Below, in pieces: positions 1 to 9,934 of a stretch of DNA of 64,000 nt. The stretch covers positions 80,155-144,154 of the forward strand of contig JAGOTG010000001.1 of NCBI GenBank assembly GCA_018061965.1, written 5' to 3'. Every line of letters begins with the position of its first letter. Position 1 is the stretch's first letter. The stretch is from Legionellaceae bacterium. Its GTDB lineage: Bacteria > Pseudomonadota > Gammaproteobacteria > Legionellales > Legionellaceae. Both the position numbers and the translations under genes were made by a program. Below the pieces are notes generated by a model that saw only the letters and a list, made by a program, of their open reading frames with translations, did no database searches and had not been told where the DNA came from.

Positions 1-625
1 CGACGCGTGAAATCATTTGTTTCAACAAAGATAGTTTTGAAGAGACTTTAGCACCGCCAACAATCGCAATAATAGGCTTTTCGGGGGCGCGTAATACGCG
101 TTCCAACGTCTCTAGCTCGCGCAGTAACAAAGGTCCGGCAACTGCGATGGGCGCATATTGTGCCAAACCATAGGTAGAGGCATGGCAACGATGTGCCGTG
201 CCAAATGCATCCATAATGAATACGTCACATAAACTCGCCAATTGGCGGGCTAAAGCGGGGTCATTGCTTTTCTCTCCGATATTAAAGCGTACGTTTTCAC
301 ACAACACAAGCTCGCCTGGTTTGACTTTGACACCTTGTAAATAATCGGTCGAAAATCTTACAGGATAATTTAATTGCGCAGCCAAATAATTGGCCACGGG
401 TTGGAGTGATAATTTGGGGTCATATTTGCCTTCAGTCGGGCGTCCTAGATGGGATAGAACAATGACTCCTGCACCTGCATCGAGTACTTTTTGCAAAGTA
501 GGCAATACAGCGCGTAAGCGTTGATCACTGGTAATCATGCCATCTTTAATTGGGACATTTAGGTCTTCCCGAATAAGAACGCATTTGGATTTGAGGTCGA
601 CATCTTGTATGCTGATGAGACTCAT
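1..625 (-). CDS. pgk: Phosphoglycerate kinase, N-terminal part (runs off the window)
   Basis: Interconverts 1,3-bisphosphoglycerate + ADP and 3-phosphoglycerate + ATP in glycolysis and gluconeogenesis. Translating the reverse strand from the ATG at 623-625 gives an uninterrupted frame of 208 codons to the window edge. The N-terminus contains [10 protein letters not shown], then [13 protein letters not shown] (the substrate-binding HLGRP motif), [20 protein letters not shown] and [13 protein letters not shown], all hallmarks of Pgk. The C-terminal nucleotide-binding half lies outside. The gap stop codon is 9 bases upstream of this start, so pgk is the last visible gene of a tkt-gap-pgk operon. 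Identification is secure. Confidence 0.97.
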   Translation of the reverse strand, partial: MSLISIQDVDLKSKCVLIREDLNVPIKDGMITSDQRLRAVLPTLQKVLDAGAGVIVLSHLGRPTEGKYDPKLSLQPVANYLAAQLNYPVRFSTDYLQGVKVKPGELVLCENVRFNIGEKSNDPALARQLASLCDVFIMDAFGTAHRCHASTYGLAQYAPIAVAGPLLLRELETLERVLRAPEKPIIAIVGGAKVSSKLSLLKQMISRV

Positions 626-634
626 AATTACTCC

Positions 635-1627
635 TTAAACACTCATCATGTGATGAGCGGTATCTAACATTCGATTAGAAAATCCCCATTCATTATCATA
701 CCACGCAATGATTTTTACCATATTACCCAATACTCTGGTTTGCGTTGTGTCAAACACAGCGGAAGCAGGGTAATGATTAAAATCGCATGACACTAGGGGG
801 TCATCATTAATATGTAACACATTATTTTTAGCATTAGACATGATCTGATTGACTTCTGCAACGGTAGTGGGTCGTTTCGGTGTAAAAGTTAAATCAATGA
901 CAGATACATTTAAAGTGGGGACACGCATAGCAAACCCATCTAAACGTCCTTTTAGCTCAGGTAGTACTAGATCTACAGCCGCTGCGGCGCCCGTTTTAGT
1001 TGGAATGATCGAGTGTGCTGCCGCGCGTGCACGATGTAAATCAGGATGATGTCCGTCTAAGAGCAATTGATCTTTGGTATAGGCATGGATGGTATTTAAT
1101 AATCCATACTCAATACCAATCGCATCGTTCAGTGGTTTTACGACGGGCGCTAAGCAATTGGTGGTACAAGAAGCATTGGATACGACACAATCTGTGGTAC
1201 GTAGAATGTGATGATTCACGCCGTAAACGATGGTTGCATCGGCGTCAATGCTGGGTGCAGAAATCAATACTTTTTTGGCGCCAGCCTCAATATGCTGTAG
1301 TGCATCTTGGCGCTTTGTAAACTTGCCTGTACATTCAAAAACCAAATCAACCCCCAACTCTTTCCAGGGTAATTTCGCTGGATTGCGTTCAGAAGTAATG
1401 GTGATAGGATGGCCGTCTACTATTAAGTTTTGACCATCAATGGTTACGGTACTAGCAAATCTCCCATGCGTACTATCATAGCGAGTTAGATGTGCTGTAC
1501 TGCGAATCCCCGATGTGTCATTGATGGCGACCACATTGAACTCAGATAAGCGCTTGGTCTCAAAAATAGCGCGTAATATACAACGTCCAATACGTCCATA
1601 ACCATTAATTGCAACACGAATACTCAT
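635..1627 (-). CDS. gap: Glyceraldehyde-3-phosphate dehydrogenase, type I
   Basis: Oxidises glyceraldehyde 3-phosphate to 1,3-bisphosphoglycerate with NAD(P) in central carbon metabolism. The protein has 330 residues, the usual family length. The N-terminal Rossmann motif is INGYGRIGR (residues 8-16). The catalytic cysteine is C154 in SNASCTTNC, and the paired histidine is H181 in HAYTKDQ. The C-terminal [12 protein letters not shown] is typical of the family. It lies 26 bases downstream of tkt and 9 upstream of pgk on the same strand, so the three are probably co-transcribed. Erythrose-4-phosphate dehydrogenase (Epd) is a close relative; the pgk neighbour favours Gap. Confidence 0.95.
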   Translation of the reverse strand: MSIRVAINGYGRIGRCILRAIFETKRLSEFNVVAINDTSGIRSTAHLTRYDSTHGRFASTVTIDGQNLIVDGHPITITSERNPAKLPWKELGVDLVFECTGKFTKRQDALQHIEAGAKKVLISAPSIDADATIVYGVNHHILRTTDCVVSNASCTTNCLAPVVKPLNDAIGIEYGLLNTIHAYTKDQLLLDGHHPDLHRARAAAHSIIPTKTGAAAAVDLVLPELKGRLDGFAMRVPTLNVSVIDLTFTPKRPTTVAEVNQIMSNAKNNVLHINDDPLVSCDFNHYPASAVFDTTQTRVLGNMVKIIAWYDNEWGFSNRMLDTAHHMMSV

Positions 1628-1653
1628 ACTCTTATTTTCTCCTAAACCATAAT

Positions 1654-3666
1654 TTATGCGGCCACTTTTTTGCTAAGGCACAAGCGAAAACCTTCCATTT
1701 TAACGCGTTCTGCGGTGATTTCCAAACTAGCAAAAACGATTTCTCCTGGGCCGCATTCGCCAAAGCGATCTAAGCCAATCACACACCCATCCAATCCAAC
1801 AAAGCGATACCAATAAGCCGTACCTCCTGCTTCAATTGCAATACGTTTGCGCACATTTTTGGGTAATATTGATTCTTGATAAGTGGCGTCTTGAGCCAAA
1901 AATAGTTCTACGCAAGGCATAGAGACCACGCGGGTGGCGATACCGGCCTCGCGCAGCAATGTCGCGCCTGCCAGTGCAATATGCAATTCCGAGCCGGTAG
2001 CTATCACAATCAGTTCTGGGAACTCTGGGCTGTCTGTAACGATATAAGCGCCGCGATCAATATGAATTTGCTGTTCCGGAGGGCGTGCGATAGCCGGTAG
2101 CGTTTGACGGGATAATAAAATACAACTAGGTCCGGTATGATGTTCTAGTGCTTTTTCCCATGCCACGGCAGTTTCTAATAGATCAGCGGGGCGCCATATC
2201 TGTAAATTAGGAATCAAACGTAAGGAAGAGGTTTGTTCGATGGGTTGATGTGTTGGGCCATCTTCTCCTAATCCTATTGAATCATGGCTGAAAATAAAAA
2301 TGATGCGTTGTTGCATCATAGCCGCCATGCGTAGCGCGGCGCGAGAATAATCAGAAAATACTAAAAATGTGCCGCCATAAGGAATAAATCCTCCGTGGAG
2401 TGCCATACCCGTCATGATGGCAGACATCCCAAATTCGCGTACCCCATATTGCAAATAATTCCCTTGCCAGTGATCGGCTGAAACAATGTGGGTGCCTGAC
2501 CAGTCTGTAGAATTGGAGCCAGTCAGATCAGCTGACCCCCCCAAAAGCTCAGGACAATGTGCCGCAAAATGCTCGATACAAGCTTGGGACGCTTTGCGAG
2601 TGGCCATTGCTTTGGTATTAGATTTGCAATCTGTGATCCATTGTTGAGTCAATGACTGCCAATCATCTGGTAAATCCCCATTAATTCTGCGCAGAAATTC
2701 ATAATAATCCTTGGGGCGTCGCGCTTTATATTCTTGGCACTGTTCCAACCATAACTGCTCAATTTCTTCACCTTGAGCGACTTGATTCCATGCTGCGTAA
2801 ATATCGGATGGAATATGAAATGGCGGATGCGGCCACGCAAAATGTTCGCGTAATTGTGCAATGGCTGCTTGGCCCAATGGTGCGCCGTGAGTAGAGGCAT
2901 CGCCCGCAGCGGGAGAGCCGTACCCAATGATCGTTTTGCAGATGATCAAACTTGGATGTGTGGTATTCTCCTTGGCTTGGCGGGTGGCTGCCGCAATAGC
3001 GGCTTGATCATGTCCATCAATCGGACCAATGACTTGCCAATGGTACCCTTCAAAACGTTTGCGTGTATCATCTTGAAACCAGGTTGTGACTGGACCGTCA
3101 ATCGAAATCCCATTGTCGTCGTAGAAAACAATCAGTTTACCCAGTTTTAAGGTGCCGGCTAAAGAGCATACTTCATGAGAAATGCCTTCCATCAGACAGC
3201 CATCTCCGACAAAAGTATAGGTATGATGATCGATCAAATCACTTAATTCATCATTAAATTGTGCCGCTAAGATTTTTTCTCCAATGGCCATGCCCACTGC
3301 GTTGGCCAAACCTTGTCCCAAAGGTCCGGTAGTGGTTTCAACGCCAGGTGTATGGCGATACTCCGGGTGACCAGGTGTTTTGGAATGTAATTGCCGAAAT
3401 TGTTTGAGTTCGGTGATGGGTAATGCATAGCCAGTTAGATGCAACAAAGCATATAACAACATGGAACCATGACCGTTGGACAAAACAAAGCGATCTCGAT
3501 TGAACCAATAAGGATTTTTGGGATTGTGTTTTAAGAATTGTTGCCACAGTACCGTTGCAATGTCCGCCATACCCAGTGGCATCCCAGGATGACCAGATTG
3601 CGCTTGTTCAACTGCATCGACACTTAAAAAGCGAATGGCATTAGCCAGTAAACTGGATGTATTCAT
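1654..3666 (-). CDS. tkt: Transketolase
   Basis: Thiamine-diphosphate enzyme of the pentose phosphate pathway that moves two-carbon units between sugar phosphates. Hallmarks include [15 protein letters not shown] near the N-terminus, [14 protein letters not shown], the ThDP/metal motif around [13 protein letters not shown], and [18 protein letters not shown] in the pyrimidine-binding domain. The open frame extends 36 codons further upstream to 3774, but that extension has no family character. Starting at the ATG at 3664-3666 (protein [13 protein letters not shown]...) gives 670 residues, the normal size, so I chose that start. First gene of the tkt-gap-pgk operon. Confidence 0.95.
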   Translation of the reverse strand: MNTSSLLANAIRFLSVDAVEQAQSGHPGMPLGMADIATVLWQQFLKHNPKNPYWFNRDRFVLSNGHGSMLLYALLHLTGYALPITELKQFRQLHSKTPGHPEYRHTPGVETTTGPLGQGLANAVGMAIGEKILAAQFNDELSDLIDHHTYTFVGDGCLMEGISHEVCSLAGTLKLGKLIVFYDDNGISIDGPVTTWFQDDTRKRFEGYHWQVIGPIDGHDQAAIAAATRQAKENTTHPSLIICKTIIGYGSPAAGDASTHGAPLGQAAIAQLREHFAWPHPPFHIPSDIYAAWNQVAQGEEIEQLWLEQCQEYKARRPKDYYEFLRRINGDLPDDWQSLTQQWITDCKSNTKAMATRKASQACIEHFAAHCPELLGGSADLTGSNSTDWSGTHIVSADHWQGNYLQYGVREFGMSAIMTGMALHGGFIPYGGTFLVFSDYSRAALRMAAMMQQRIIFIFSHDSIGLGEDGPTHQPIEQTSSLRLIPNLQIWRPADLLETAVAWEKALEHHTGPSCILLSRQTLPAIARPPEQQIHIDRGAYIVTDSPEFPELIVIATGSELHIALAGATLLREAGIATRVVSMPCVELFLAQDATYQESILPKNVRKRIAIEAGGTAYWYRFVGLDGCVIGLDRFGECGPGEIVFASLEITAERVKMEGFRLCLSKKVAA

Positions 3667-3825
3667 GCAATCGTCTATCCCGTTTGATAAAGGCGATATT
3701 GTCGCGCAATTACTAATTTTCGGCAAGTCGTAGTGTCTTAACAAAGAATGAATGACCGTAAGCTTTCTGCTCATAAAAAAAAATGTAAATAAAAAATATT
3801 TCCTTTTTGTCTATTTTATGGCAGA

Positions 3826-5583
3826 ATGAGCAATATATTTGAATATATTGAATTAATTATGGCCAATAATGCTGTTTTGGGATACTTGGATCTAGTTTGG
3901 CGAGATAGAAAGTCGACAGGAGTTTCTTTTTTTGAGCAAAACAAATCATTTGCTCCAGCAGCGTCTGCATCAGTACCAACTCAGCTGGCGCAGGCAAGTC
4001 AGTCTCCCCCTCGTATGGGTCTTTCGAGGCTTTCATCTAGTAGTTTTAGTATTTCGCCTATTCATTTCACAGACTCTCCGCCACAACAGTCCTATGCAAA
4101 TTTGCCAATTCACACCATATTACTTGCGCTACAAGTAGCTGAAAATGGTGAAGATGCCGATTTTTTTGAGCCATTTGTTTTGCATTATTGGCAATTACAA
4201 CGCTTATTGGATGTGATGCGCTGTAGCACCCCGATTTTGGCTTTACCTGCTACTCAACGAGCTAATCTGGCTAAAATCAAAACGTTGGATGGTGAGATTA
4301 GAGCAGAACAGTCTCCAGACAAACGTCGCGCCATGGAAAGCCGCGTACGAGAGCTGGAACTAATTAATCGCACGCTCCATGACAAAGTCCAAGCAGAGCG
4401 GACAGAGATGGCTCAAGGGCGGCGTCCAGAGGATCTAGAGAATGTGCAGGCTGTTTTGGTCTTATCTAGACTATTGAATATATGCTTCCGGAAAGGGATG
4501 TCAGTTGCGTTGTTAAGTGATCAATTGCGACTGGATGCGCAACAAATAGAATATCGAGAACTATTGAATGAGTGTGGCATCACTTTTGATGATAACATAT
4601 TTATAGACACATTTATTCAACATGATTCGGTGCAAACTCAAGCGACTGTTTTAAGTCGTATTGGAACAGAGCTTAGTGAAGATATAGCCTGGGCTTTTGG
4701 CGACTCTGATATTCCCGATCCTGGAACTCCAGCGGGCGCATTGGCCCTAGCTCAATACTATGTTTCGCGAGTCATGGGAACGCAAGATTTTCACACGTTT
4801 TATACTCATGTCCGCCTAGGGCTCACGCGTCTTCGGCGTGAATTGGCATTTTTAGAACCCCATTTGCAGAATAAAACCTATAGTCATCTTTTCAAAGCAG
4901 CCGATCCTTATATGCGGGCTGTGCTGTCTTATGTGAATTGGCTGTTTTTTATTCCGAGATTGAGCTTGAATTTTTCTTTGCTGACTTATCATGGGTTGGG
5001 GCTTGGACAGTTAGAGCCTTTGGAACGTAAGTTAGATTGGTCGGTACGTTTGCAAGCGCATTGGAAGCGATGTTGGGTTGAAGTTATTCCTGATTTGTAT
5101 TGGATTGCAGTTGGCCTGAAAGTTTGCTTTTGGTTGCCTGGGGGGGTATTAACACCGCTTGGGATTGCGTTGAGTGTAACGGTGCAGGCTTTGGATTTGT
5201 TGACGAGTATCCTCAGAGCGGGCATTGAATTACATCGCTTATATGAAATGGCGTATAATTTAGACCAGTTACATTGTCCTCGCAAAATCCAAGATGAGAT
5301 GGAGAAGCGATTTTGGTTCGAAGCGTTTGCTTTGGCTTATATGGTGTTTCATTTCAGTATATTGATGGTAAGCTTATGCCTAACGCTACCTAGTATGGCG
5401 GCCGTTAGTACGATGTGGCCAGTGATAGGCGGTTTTAATGCGACATTGATGACGGTTATTACTTATCACATGCAAAATTATTTCATTCAAAGACGCCAAG
5501 CGGAGTTTGAGCCAAGACCTAAACCTTTACCTTCGGTATCTGGGGATCAGGTTCTTCCAACAGCTCACTCACGGCGCTTTTAA
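3826..5583 (+). CDS. Orphan membrane protein with coiled coil; effector-like, function unknown
   Basis: No family recognised. The 585-residue protein has a low-complexity Ser/Ala/Pro segment at about 45-90, a charged helical stretch at about 150-205 that looks like a coiled coil (repeated E/R/L spacing around ESRVRELELINRTL), and a hydrophobic C-terminal half with about three to four likely membrane segments (about 365-390, 425-475, 500-555). The tail is Pro-rich and soluble. It stands alone between tkt (divergent) and prlC. An inverted repeat, CAATATAT/ATATATTG, spans 3830-3849 just inside this start; an alternative ATG lies at 3859 and neither start has a clear ribosome-binding site. The layout resembles orphan membrane-active proteins of intracellular Legionellales, but that role is only inferred. 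Confidence 0.6.
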   Translation: MSNIFEYIELIMANNAVLGYLDLVWRDRKSTGVSFFEQNKSFAPAASASVPTQLAQASQSPPRMGLSRLSSSSFSISPIHFTDSPPQQSYANLPIHTILLALQVAENGEDADFFEPFVLHYWQLQRLLDVMRCSTPILALPATQRANLAKIKTLDGEIRAEQSPDKRRAMESRVRELELINRTLHDKVQAERTEMAQGRRPEDLENVQAVLVLSRLLNICFRKGMSVALLSDQLRLDAQQIEYRELLNECGITFDDNIFIDTFIQHDSVQTQATVLSRIGTELSEDIAWAFGDSDIPDPGTPAGALALAQYYVSRVMGTQDFHTFYTHVRLGLTRLRRELAFLEPHLQNKTYSHLFKAADPYMRAVLSYVNWLFFIPRLSLNFSLLTYHGLGLGQLEPLERKLDWSVRLQAHWKRCWVEVIPDLYWIAVGLKVCFWLPGGVLTPLGIALSVTVQALDLLTSILRAGIELHRLYEMAYNLDQLHCPRKIQDEMEKRFWFEAFALAYMVFHFSILMVSLCLTLPSMAAVSTMWPVIGGFNATLMTVITYHMQNYFIQRRQAEFEPRPKPLPSVSGDQVLPTAHSRRF

Positions 5584-5698
5584 TCCGAACGGCTTATTCA
5601 CATGCACTCCAATTGGAGGTTTCTACTTACTGTCTAGACTTGTGGTGAATAGGTGCTAATTTTGTTATGCTGAGAACTCTTGACCAAGAGAGGATCTC

Positions 5699-7723
5699 AT
5701 GACGTCGATTACTGCGCAACTACCTTTATTCCACTCGATCCAAATTGATACGTTTGTTTCAAATTTGGAATTGTTGTTAGCCAAACATCTGCTTGAAGTT
5801 GAAAAACTAAGTCAACAATCTAAGCCGACTTGGGACAGTTTGATGTATCCTTTAGAAGTGATGCATGATGAGCTGGAACGTTTTTGGTCCCCTTTATCGC
5901 ATTTACATTCAGTTGCCGACTCACCGGCATTGCGGACGTGTTATGAGGCCTGTTTACCAAAATTGTCGGCTTATGAATCTGGGCTTGGACAGAATCAAGC
6001 TTTGTATGACGCGGTCAAACGGATTGACCCAGTGCTTTTGACTGCAAGTCAACAAAAAATCATCAGCGATCGTTTGCGTGATTTTGGATTATCTGGTGTG
6101 GCATTATCCCCTGAACATAAAGAACGGTTCACAGCGATTACAGCGCGTTTATCTCAATTGACAAATCAATTTGAAACCCATGTTTTGGATGCAGTCCAAG
6201 ATTATCGTTATCATGTGACAGATGAGTTGCGGTTAAAAGGATTGCCTGCGTATGCACTGGCCAATGCGGCTGCTTTGGCCAAGGAACATCATTTAAGTGG
6301 CTGGGTATTTGGCTTAGATGCGCCGAGTTATTTGGCAGTATTGACCTATGCGGAAGATCGCGCTTTACGGGAAACCATCTATATCGCTTATGTGACGCGT
6401 GCGTCTGATCAAGGTCCTTCCGCTGGCAAATTTGATAATACCCCCGTGATGCAAGAAATCTTGGCTTTGCGCTTTGAAATGGCTCGCTTACTGGGGTTTC
6501 CGCATTATGCGGCCTTGTCTTTAGCGACCAAAATGGCCGAATCTCCGCAGCAAGTAACGACCTTCCTTCAAGATTTGGTGAGCAGAACGCAACAGCAAGC
6601 GCGAACTGAGTTTGCACAATTGTGTGATTGGGCAAAAGAGCATCTGAATTTGGAGACGTTAGCCCCTTGGGATGTGACGTATGCATCAGAGAAAAAACAA
6701 GAAGCACAGTTTTCGATTTCCCAAGAAGCGCTCCGGGCCTATTTTCCTTTGCCCAAAGTCATGGCTGGAATGTTCACGATTATAGAGAAATTGTATGGTA
6801 TCCGATTTGCAGAAACCGCCGAAATCGATCGTTGGCATCCAGATGTGACTTGTTATCATCTATTGGATGAAACCGGTGCTATGCGTGGTTATATTTATAT
6901 GGATTTGTTTGCCAGACCGCATAAACGCAGTGGCGCTTGGATGGACTCTTGCCAAAGTCGGTTTTTGCATGCGGATGGACAGGTACAATTGCCAATTGCA
7001 ACGCTGACTTGTAATTTTGCGAAATCGGGTGAGATTGCACGTTTATCGCATGATGAATTACAAACGTTATTTCATGAAATGGGACATTGCCTACAGCATG
7101 TGCTAACCAAAGTAGATTACATTAGTGCCTCCGGCATCCATGGTGTGGAGTGGGATGCAGTGGAGTTGCCCAGTCAATTTTTTGAAAACTGGTGTTGGGA
7201 AGAAGCCCCTTTGCAAATGTTGACCGAACATGCTGAGACGAAAGAACCCTTACCCCAAGGGGTATTTCAGCAATTAGTCGCCGCGAAAAACTTTCAATCA
7301 GCGATGATGGTGACACGTCAATTAGAGTTTGCATTATTTGATTTTCGTTTACATGAAACGTTTAACGATCATTCGGATGCGAAAGAGATTTCTACAATAT
7401 TAGACGATATTCGCGAGCAAATATCGGTTGTGCCCTGTATGCCGTATAATCGTTTCCAGCACGCTTTCACGCATATTTTTTCCGGGGGATATGGCGCAGG
7501 TTATTATAGCTATATTTGGGCTGAAGTCTTGTCCAGTGATGCTTTCGGGCGTTTTGAAGAGGAAGGGATATTCAGCGCAAAAGCGGGACATGATTTTCTA
7601 CAGCAAATTCTGGAAGTGGGCGGCGCTAAAAAGGCTGCTGATGCCTATATCGCGTATCGGGGCAGAATGCCGACAACCGATGCATTACTTCGGCAAAGGG
7701 GTATTCTTAGTCACAGTCAATGA
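5699..7723 (+). CDS. prlC: Oligopeptidase A (M3 zinc metallopeptidase)
   Basis: Cytoplasmic metallo-oligopeptidase that degrades short peptides, including cleaved signal peptides. The 674-residue length fits the OpdA/PrlC branch of family M3. The zinc site is HEMGH (H459, E460, H463) inside LFHEMGHCLQHV, followed by the family glutamate region around HGVEWDAVELPSQFFENW, and the substrate-loop segment SGGYGAGYYSYIWAEVL near residue 600. The N-terminal half is the helical cap. The start follows AAGAGAGGATCTC, which contains a good ribosome-binding site. It is a single gene, followed by a dispersed palindromic repeat. Confidence 0.93.
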   Translation: MTSITAQLPLFHSIQIDTFVSNLELLLAKHLLEVEKLSQQSKPTWDSLMYPLEVMHDELERFWSPLSHLHSVADSPALRTCYEACLPKLSAYESGLGQNQALYDAVKRIDPVLLTASQQKIISDRLRDFGLSGVALSPEHKERFTAITARLSQLTNQFETHVLDAVQDYRYHVTDELRLKGLPAYALANAAALAKEHHLSGWVFGLDAPSYLAVLTYAEDRALRETIYIAYVTRASDQGPSAGKFDNTPVMQEILALRFEMARLLGFPHYAALSLATKMAESPQQVTTFLQDLVSRTQQQARTEFAQLCDWAKEHLNLETLAPWDVTYASEKKQEAQFSISQEALRAYFPLPKVMAGMFTIIEKLYGIRFAETAEIDRWHPDVTCYHLLDETGAMRGYIYMDLFARPHKRSGAWMDSCQSRFLHADGQVQLPIATLTCNFAKSGEIARLSHDELQTLFHEMGHCLQHVLTKVDYISASGIHGVEWDAVELPSQFFENWCWEEAPLQMLTEHAETKEPLPQGVFQQLVAAKNFQSAMMVTRQLEFALFDFRLHETFNDHSDAKEISTILDDIREQISVVPCMPYNRFQHAFTHIFSGGYGAGYYSYIWAEVLSSDAFGRFEEEGIFSAKAGHDFLQQILEVGGAKKAADAYIAYRGRMPTTDALLRQRGILSHSQ

Positions 7724-7736
7724 ATGGAAAAAAAGA

Positions 7737-7785
7737 TGTCATTCCCGCGTTTGGAAAATGGATACCCGCCTGCGCGGGGATGACA
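7737..7785. repeat. Dispersed palindromic repeat, short copy
   Basis: The ends TGTCATTCCCGCG and CGCGGGGATGACA form inverted arms around a short AT-rich middle. The same arms recur at 54053-54149 around a longer core. The sequence type (TGTCATYCCCGCG...) resembles short palindromic repeats scattered between genes of many gammaproteobacteria. Lying 14 bases after the prlC stop codon, it could also fold as a transcript-end hairpin. Confidence 0.75.
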
Positions 7786-7835
7786 CTGTTTGTTGAGTGC
7801 TTAAAGCGCAGCCATATCTAGCATTACTCTAAAAA

Positions 7836-8258
7836 TTATGCCAAGTTTTTACAAGCCAAAAGATACGCCTGTTCATCGGGTAAACGTTGATCACGCTGTG
7901 CACTCCAGAGACTGAGCGCCAATTGCTCGATACATAAATGTTCCACGTGATGGGCATCGCCATGACGTTCCAGCAAATTTTGGAAAACCGCTTTGATCCC
8001 CTGCGGGCGGTCCAACAAAATTTGGTCACGTAAGGCCAAATGTAAACCCATATGTAAAAATGGGTTGCTCATACCTTGTTCTGGCTGATACTGATAGTCG
8101 ATATCCTGCTGTTCTAAAGTAGCATGATATTCCGGATGCTGGAGTATCACTGCCAATAATTGAGATTCGAGCTGATCCAGGGGTTGTTGGGCTTGGTGTT
8201 TTTCCCAAGTAGTAAAAAAACGGCTGCGTGTGTCTTGAACTTGTGTATTGTAAAACAT
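7836..8258 (-). CDS. DUF1841 family protein
   Basis: A 140-residue soluble protein of the DUF1841 family of proteobacteria, function unknown. Recognisable features are the start MFYNTQVQDTRSRFFTTW, the central HPEYHATLE and the NPFLHMGLHLALRDQI block with GIKAVFQNLLERHGDAHHVEH after it. This His-rich segment is the conserved core, and its spacing hints at metal binding, though no activity is established. It is divergent from ssrA and separated from it by about 120 bases. Confidence 0.85.
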   Translation of the reverse strand: MFYNTQVQDTRSRFFTTWEKHQAQQPLDQLESQLLAVILQHPEYHATLEQQDIDYQYQPEQGMSNPFLHMGLHLALRDQILLDRPQGIKAVFQNLLERHGDAHHVEHLCIEQLALSLWSAQRDQRLPDEQAYLLACKNLA

Positions 8259-8363
8259 AGCTAAATAGGCGCTGTGGTTGCGGAAAGTACCGTGATTTTA
8301 AAGCAATTTGTGCGTAACTACAAATCTTGCACCAAAAGTAGGGTCTTTTGGGGTGAAATATGG

Positions 8364-8369
8364 TATAAT
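8364..8369 (+). promoter_or_regulatory. Extended -10 element of the ssrA promoter
   Basis: TATAAT preceded by TGG (TGnTATAAT, extended -10) ends 8 bases before the first G of the tmRNA. No good -35 hexamer is visible at 17 bases, which is usual for extended -10 promoters. Confidence 0.7.
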
Positions 8370-8377
8370 ATTCGTAT

Positions 8378-8792
8378 GGGGGCGACCTGGCTTCGACGTG
8401 GGTTGCAAAACCAAAGGTGCATGCCGAGATTGAGACTTCTCGTTAATCAGACTCAAATAAACACAAATGCAAACGATGAAATCTACGCTGAAGACGAAAG
8501 TGGTGCTATCGCTGCCTAATTGGACGATACCCGCTTCGTAAGAAGCAACGTGCGCTGCCAAAAAACCAGCGCCCCGCTTGACCGAGCTTGTCTATCGGTA
8601 TCGAATCGGCGGTCATAAAAGATAGGCTAGTGGCTTGATTTGTCCTGGATTAAGCTGCGAAACTCAAGGACTTGCCAGAGAGAATCCTGCCCGTCGGAGT
8701 CTTGAAGGTGAAATTCAAAAGACACGGCTACGCATGTAGATCTAATGGCAGAGTGCTTGCGGACGCGGGTTCAATTCCCGCCGCCTCCACCA
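8378..8792 (+). ncRNA. ssrA: tmRNA (transfer-messenger RNA)
   Basis: Rescues stalled ribosomes and adds a degradation tag to the incomplete protein. The 5' end GGGGGCGACCTGGCTTCGACG and the 3' end CGGGTTCAATTCCCG-CCGCCTCC-ACCA form the tRNA-like domain with an encoded CCA. The resume codon is GCA at 8469, and the tag frame reads ANDEIYAEDESGAIAA then TAA at 8517-8519. The internal GCAAACGATGAA context and the pseudoknot-rich middle match Legionella-type tmRNA. The tag ends in AIAA rather than the ALAA of E. coli. Boundaries follow from acceptor-stem pairing of the two ends. Confidence 0.96.
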
Positions 8793-9036
8793 AATTATTT
8801 ATAAGGATTTTTCAATAGATTAATGAGTGCCTATTTAATGAAACAAGCAAACGGAATCGTGCTCAATCAAATTTTGAATGTCGAAATTGCTTTGATAAGT
8901 TACTCTTTGGCTCAAAAAAACACCTTCACCATCACCCCCTAGGGGTCTTCTCTCTTAAAATTATCACACCTATAGTCGCCTAATGAGTTCTACAAAATGG
9001 CGGTATTCTTATGAAATTTTTGGTAAAGGTAAAAAA

Positions 9037-9813
9037 ATGGAACAACATCTTTCTGATAACAATGATCTTTTGAAAATACGTCACTCCTGCGAACATGTCC
9101 TCATGCAAGCAATGGAGATTTTATTCCCTGGTATTCTGAAAGCGATGGGGCCTGCAACAAAAGATGGATTTTATTTTGATTTCGAAGTGCCTGATGGCAT
9201 GAAAATTTCAGAAACGGATTTCCCTGCGATTGAACAAGCAATGCAGCGAATTATTGATGGCAATTTATTTTTTAATCAAAAAGAATTGTCAGTTAGTGAA
9301 GCACGGAAACGGTTTATAACTAACCCTTATAAACAAGAATGGATTGATGAGCTTGAACTTAAACACGCGCAACCAACGATTTACTGGACAGGAGATCATG
9401 AAAATGCTTTTTATGATTTATGTGCGGGTCCTCATGTTGTCTCTACTCGTGAAATAAAGTCATTTAAATTGCTTTCGATCGCAGGTGCTTATTGGCGTGG
9501 TAATAGTAATAATAAAATGCTAATGCGCATTTATGGCACAGCGTTTCCATCTGCAAAAGAGCTTCGTCAGTATTTATTTCAGCGTGAAGAAGCAAAAAAA
9601 CGAGATCATCGCAAATTAGGTAAAGAATTAGGCTTATTTACGTTTGCACCAGAGGTTGTGGGGCAAGGATTACCATTATGGTTACCCAAAGGTACTGTTT
9701 TACGTGATGAGTTAGAGCAATGGGCAAGACAAGTTGAGGCTGAACATGGCTACCAACGTGTCGTAACACCCATTATTGGGAAAGAAGCACTCTATGAGTG
9801 TTCGGGACATTTA
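9037..9813 (+). pseudogene. thrS: Threonyl-tRNA synthetase-like gene, 5' half, cut by transposon insertion
   Basis: Encodes the editing domain and the start of the catalytic domain of a class II threonyl-tRNA synthetase. The editing-site residues are all present: H16 and H20 in RHSCEH, C129 and H133 in LCAGPH. It starts directly at the editing domain, so the N-terminal TGS domain (about 60 residues) of standard ThrRS is missing. I start at the ATG at 9037, preceded by GGTAAAGGT; the frame is open to 8983. The reading frame breaks at 9814, where the transposon repeat begins, after codons for SGHL. Read-through adds about 24 foreign residues to a stop at 9885. Joined to the 3' half it gives 595 residues. 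A separate housekeeping thrS must exist if this one is dead. Confidence 0.9.
9809..9813. repeat. Target-site duplication, left copy (ATTTA)
   Basis: ATTTA directly abuts the left terminal inverted repeat, and the same five bases follow the right repeat at 33575. Five bases is the duplication length made by Tn3-family transposases. Confidence 0.9.
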
Positions 9814-9845
9814 GGTGTCCTAGCCGCTAACCCTCGAAATTTCCG
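9814..9845 (+). repeat. Left terminal inverted repeat of the transposon
   Basis: Begins GGTGTCCTAGCCGCTAACC and ends CGAAATTTCCG. It differs from the reverse complement of the right end at base 4 (G/A) and bases 20-21 (CT/GC). Confidence 0.92.
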
Positions 9846-9900
9846 AACAAAATCAGGGCAATACTCGCTTAATTTAAGCCTATAATCCCAGCCCTACGAA

Positions 9901-9934
9901 TTCATGAGGAAACTGACTTTTTAATCCTCATGAA
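9901..9934 (-). terminator. Hairpin at the end of the hydroxylase gene
   Basis: TTCATGAGGA (9901-9910) pairs perfectly with TCCTCATGAA (9925-9934) around an AT-rich loop that contains the stop codon of the leftward gene. No T-run follows on the minus strand, so it is at best a weak terminator or transcript-end stabiliser. Confidence 0.35.

Noticed and set aside
8900-8960. C-rich palindrome CCCCTAGGGG before thrS as a terminator or riboswitch
   Set aside because: The stem is only five base pairs and no T-run or known T-box/riboswitch features are visible.
8792-9036. The 3' end of ssrA as an integration site for the region that follows
   Set aside because: ssrA ends are common attachment sites, and a foreign-looking thrS copy follows, but I found no second copy of the ssrA 3' end in the window and no tyrosine integrase. 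The Tn3 ends explain the mobile block without it.
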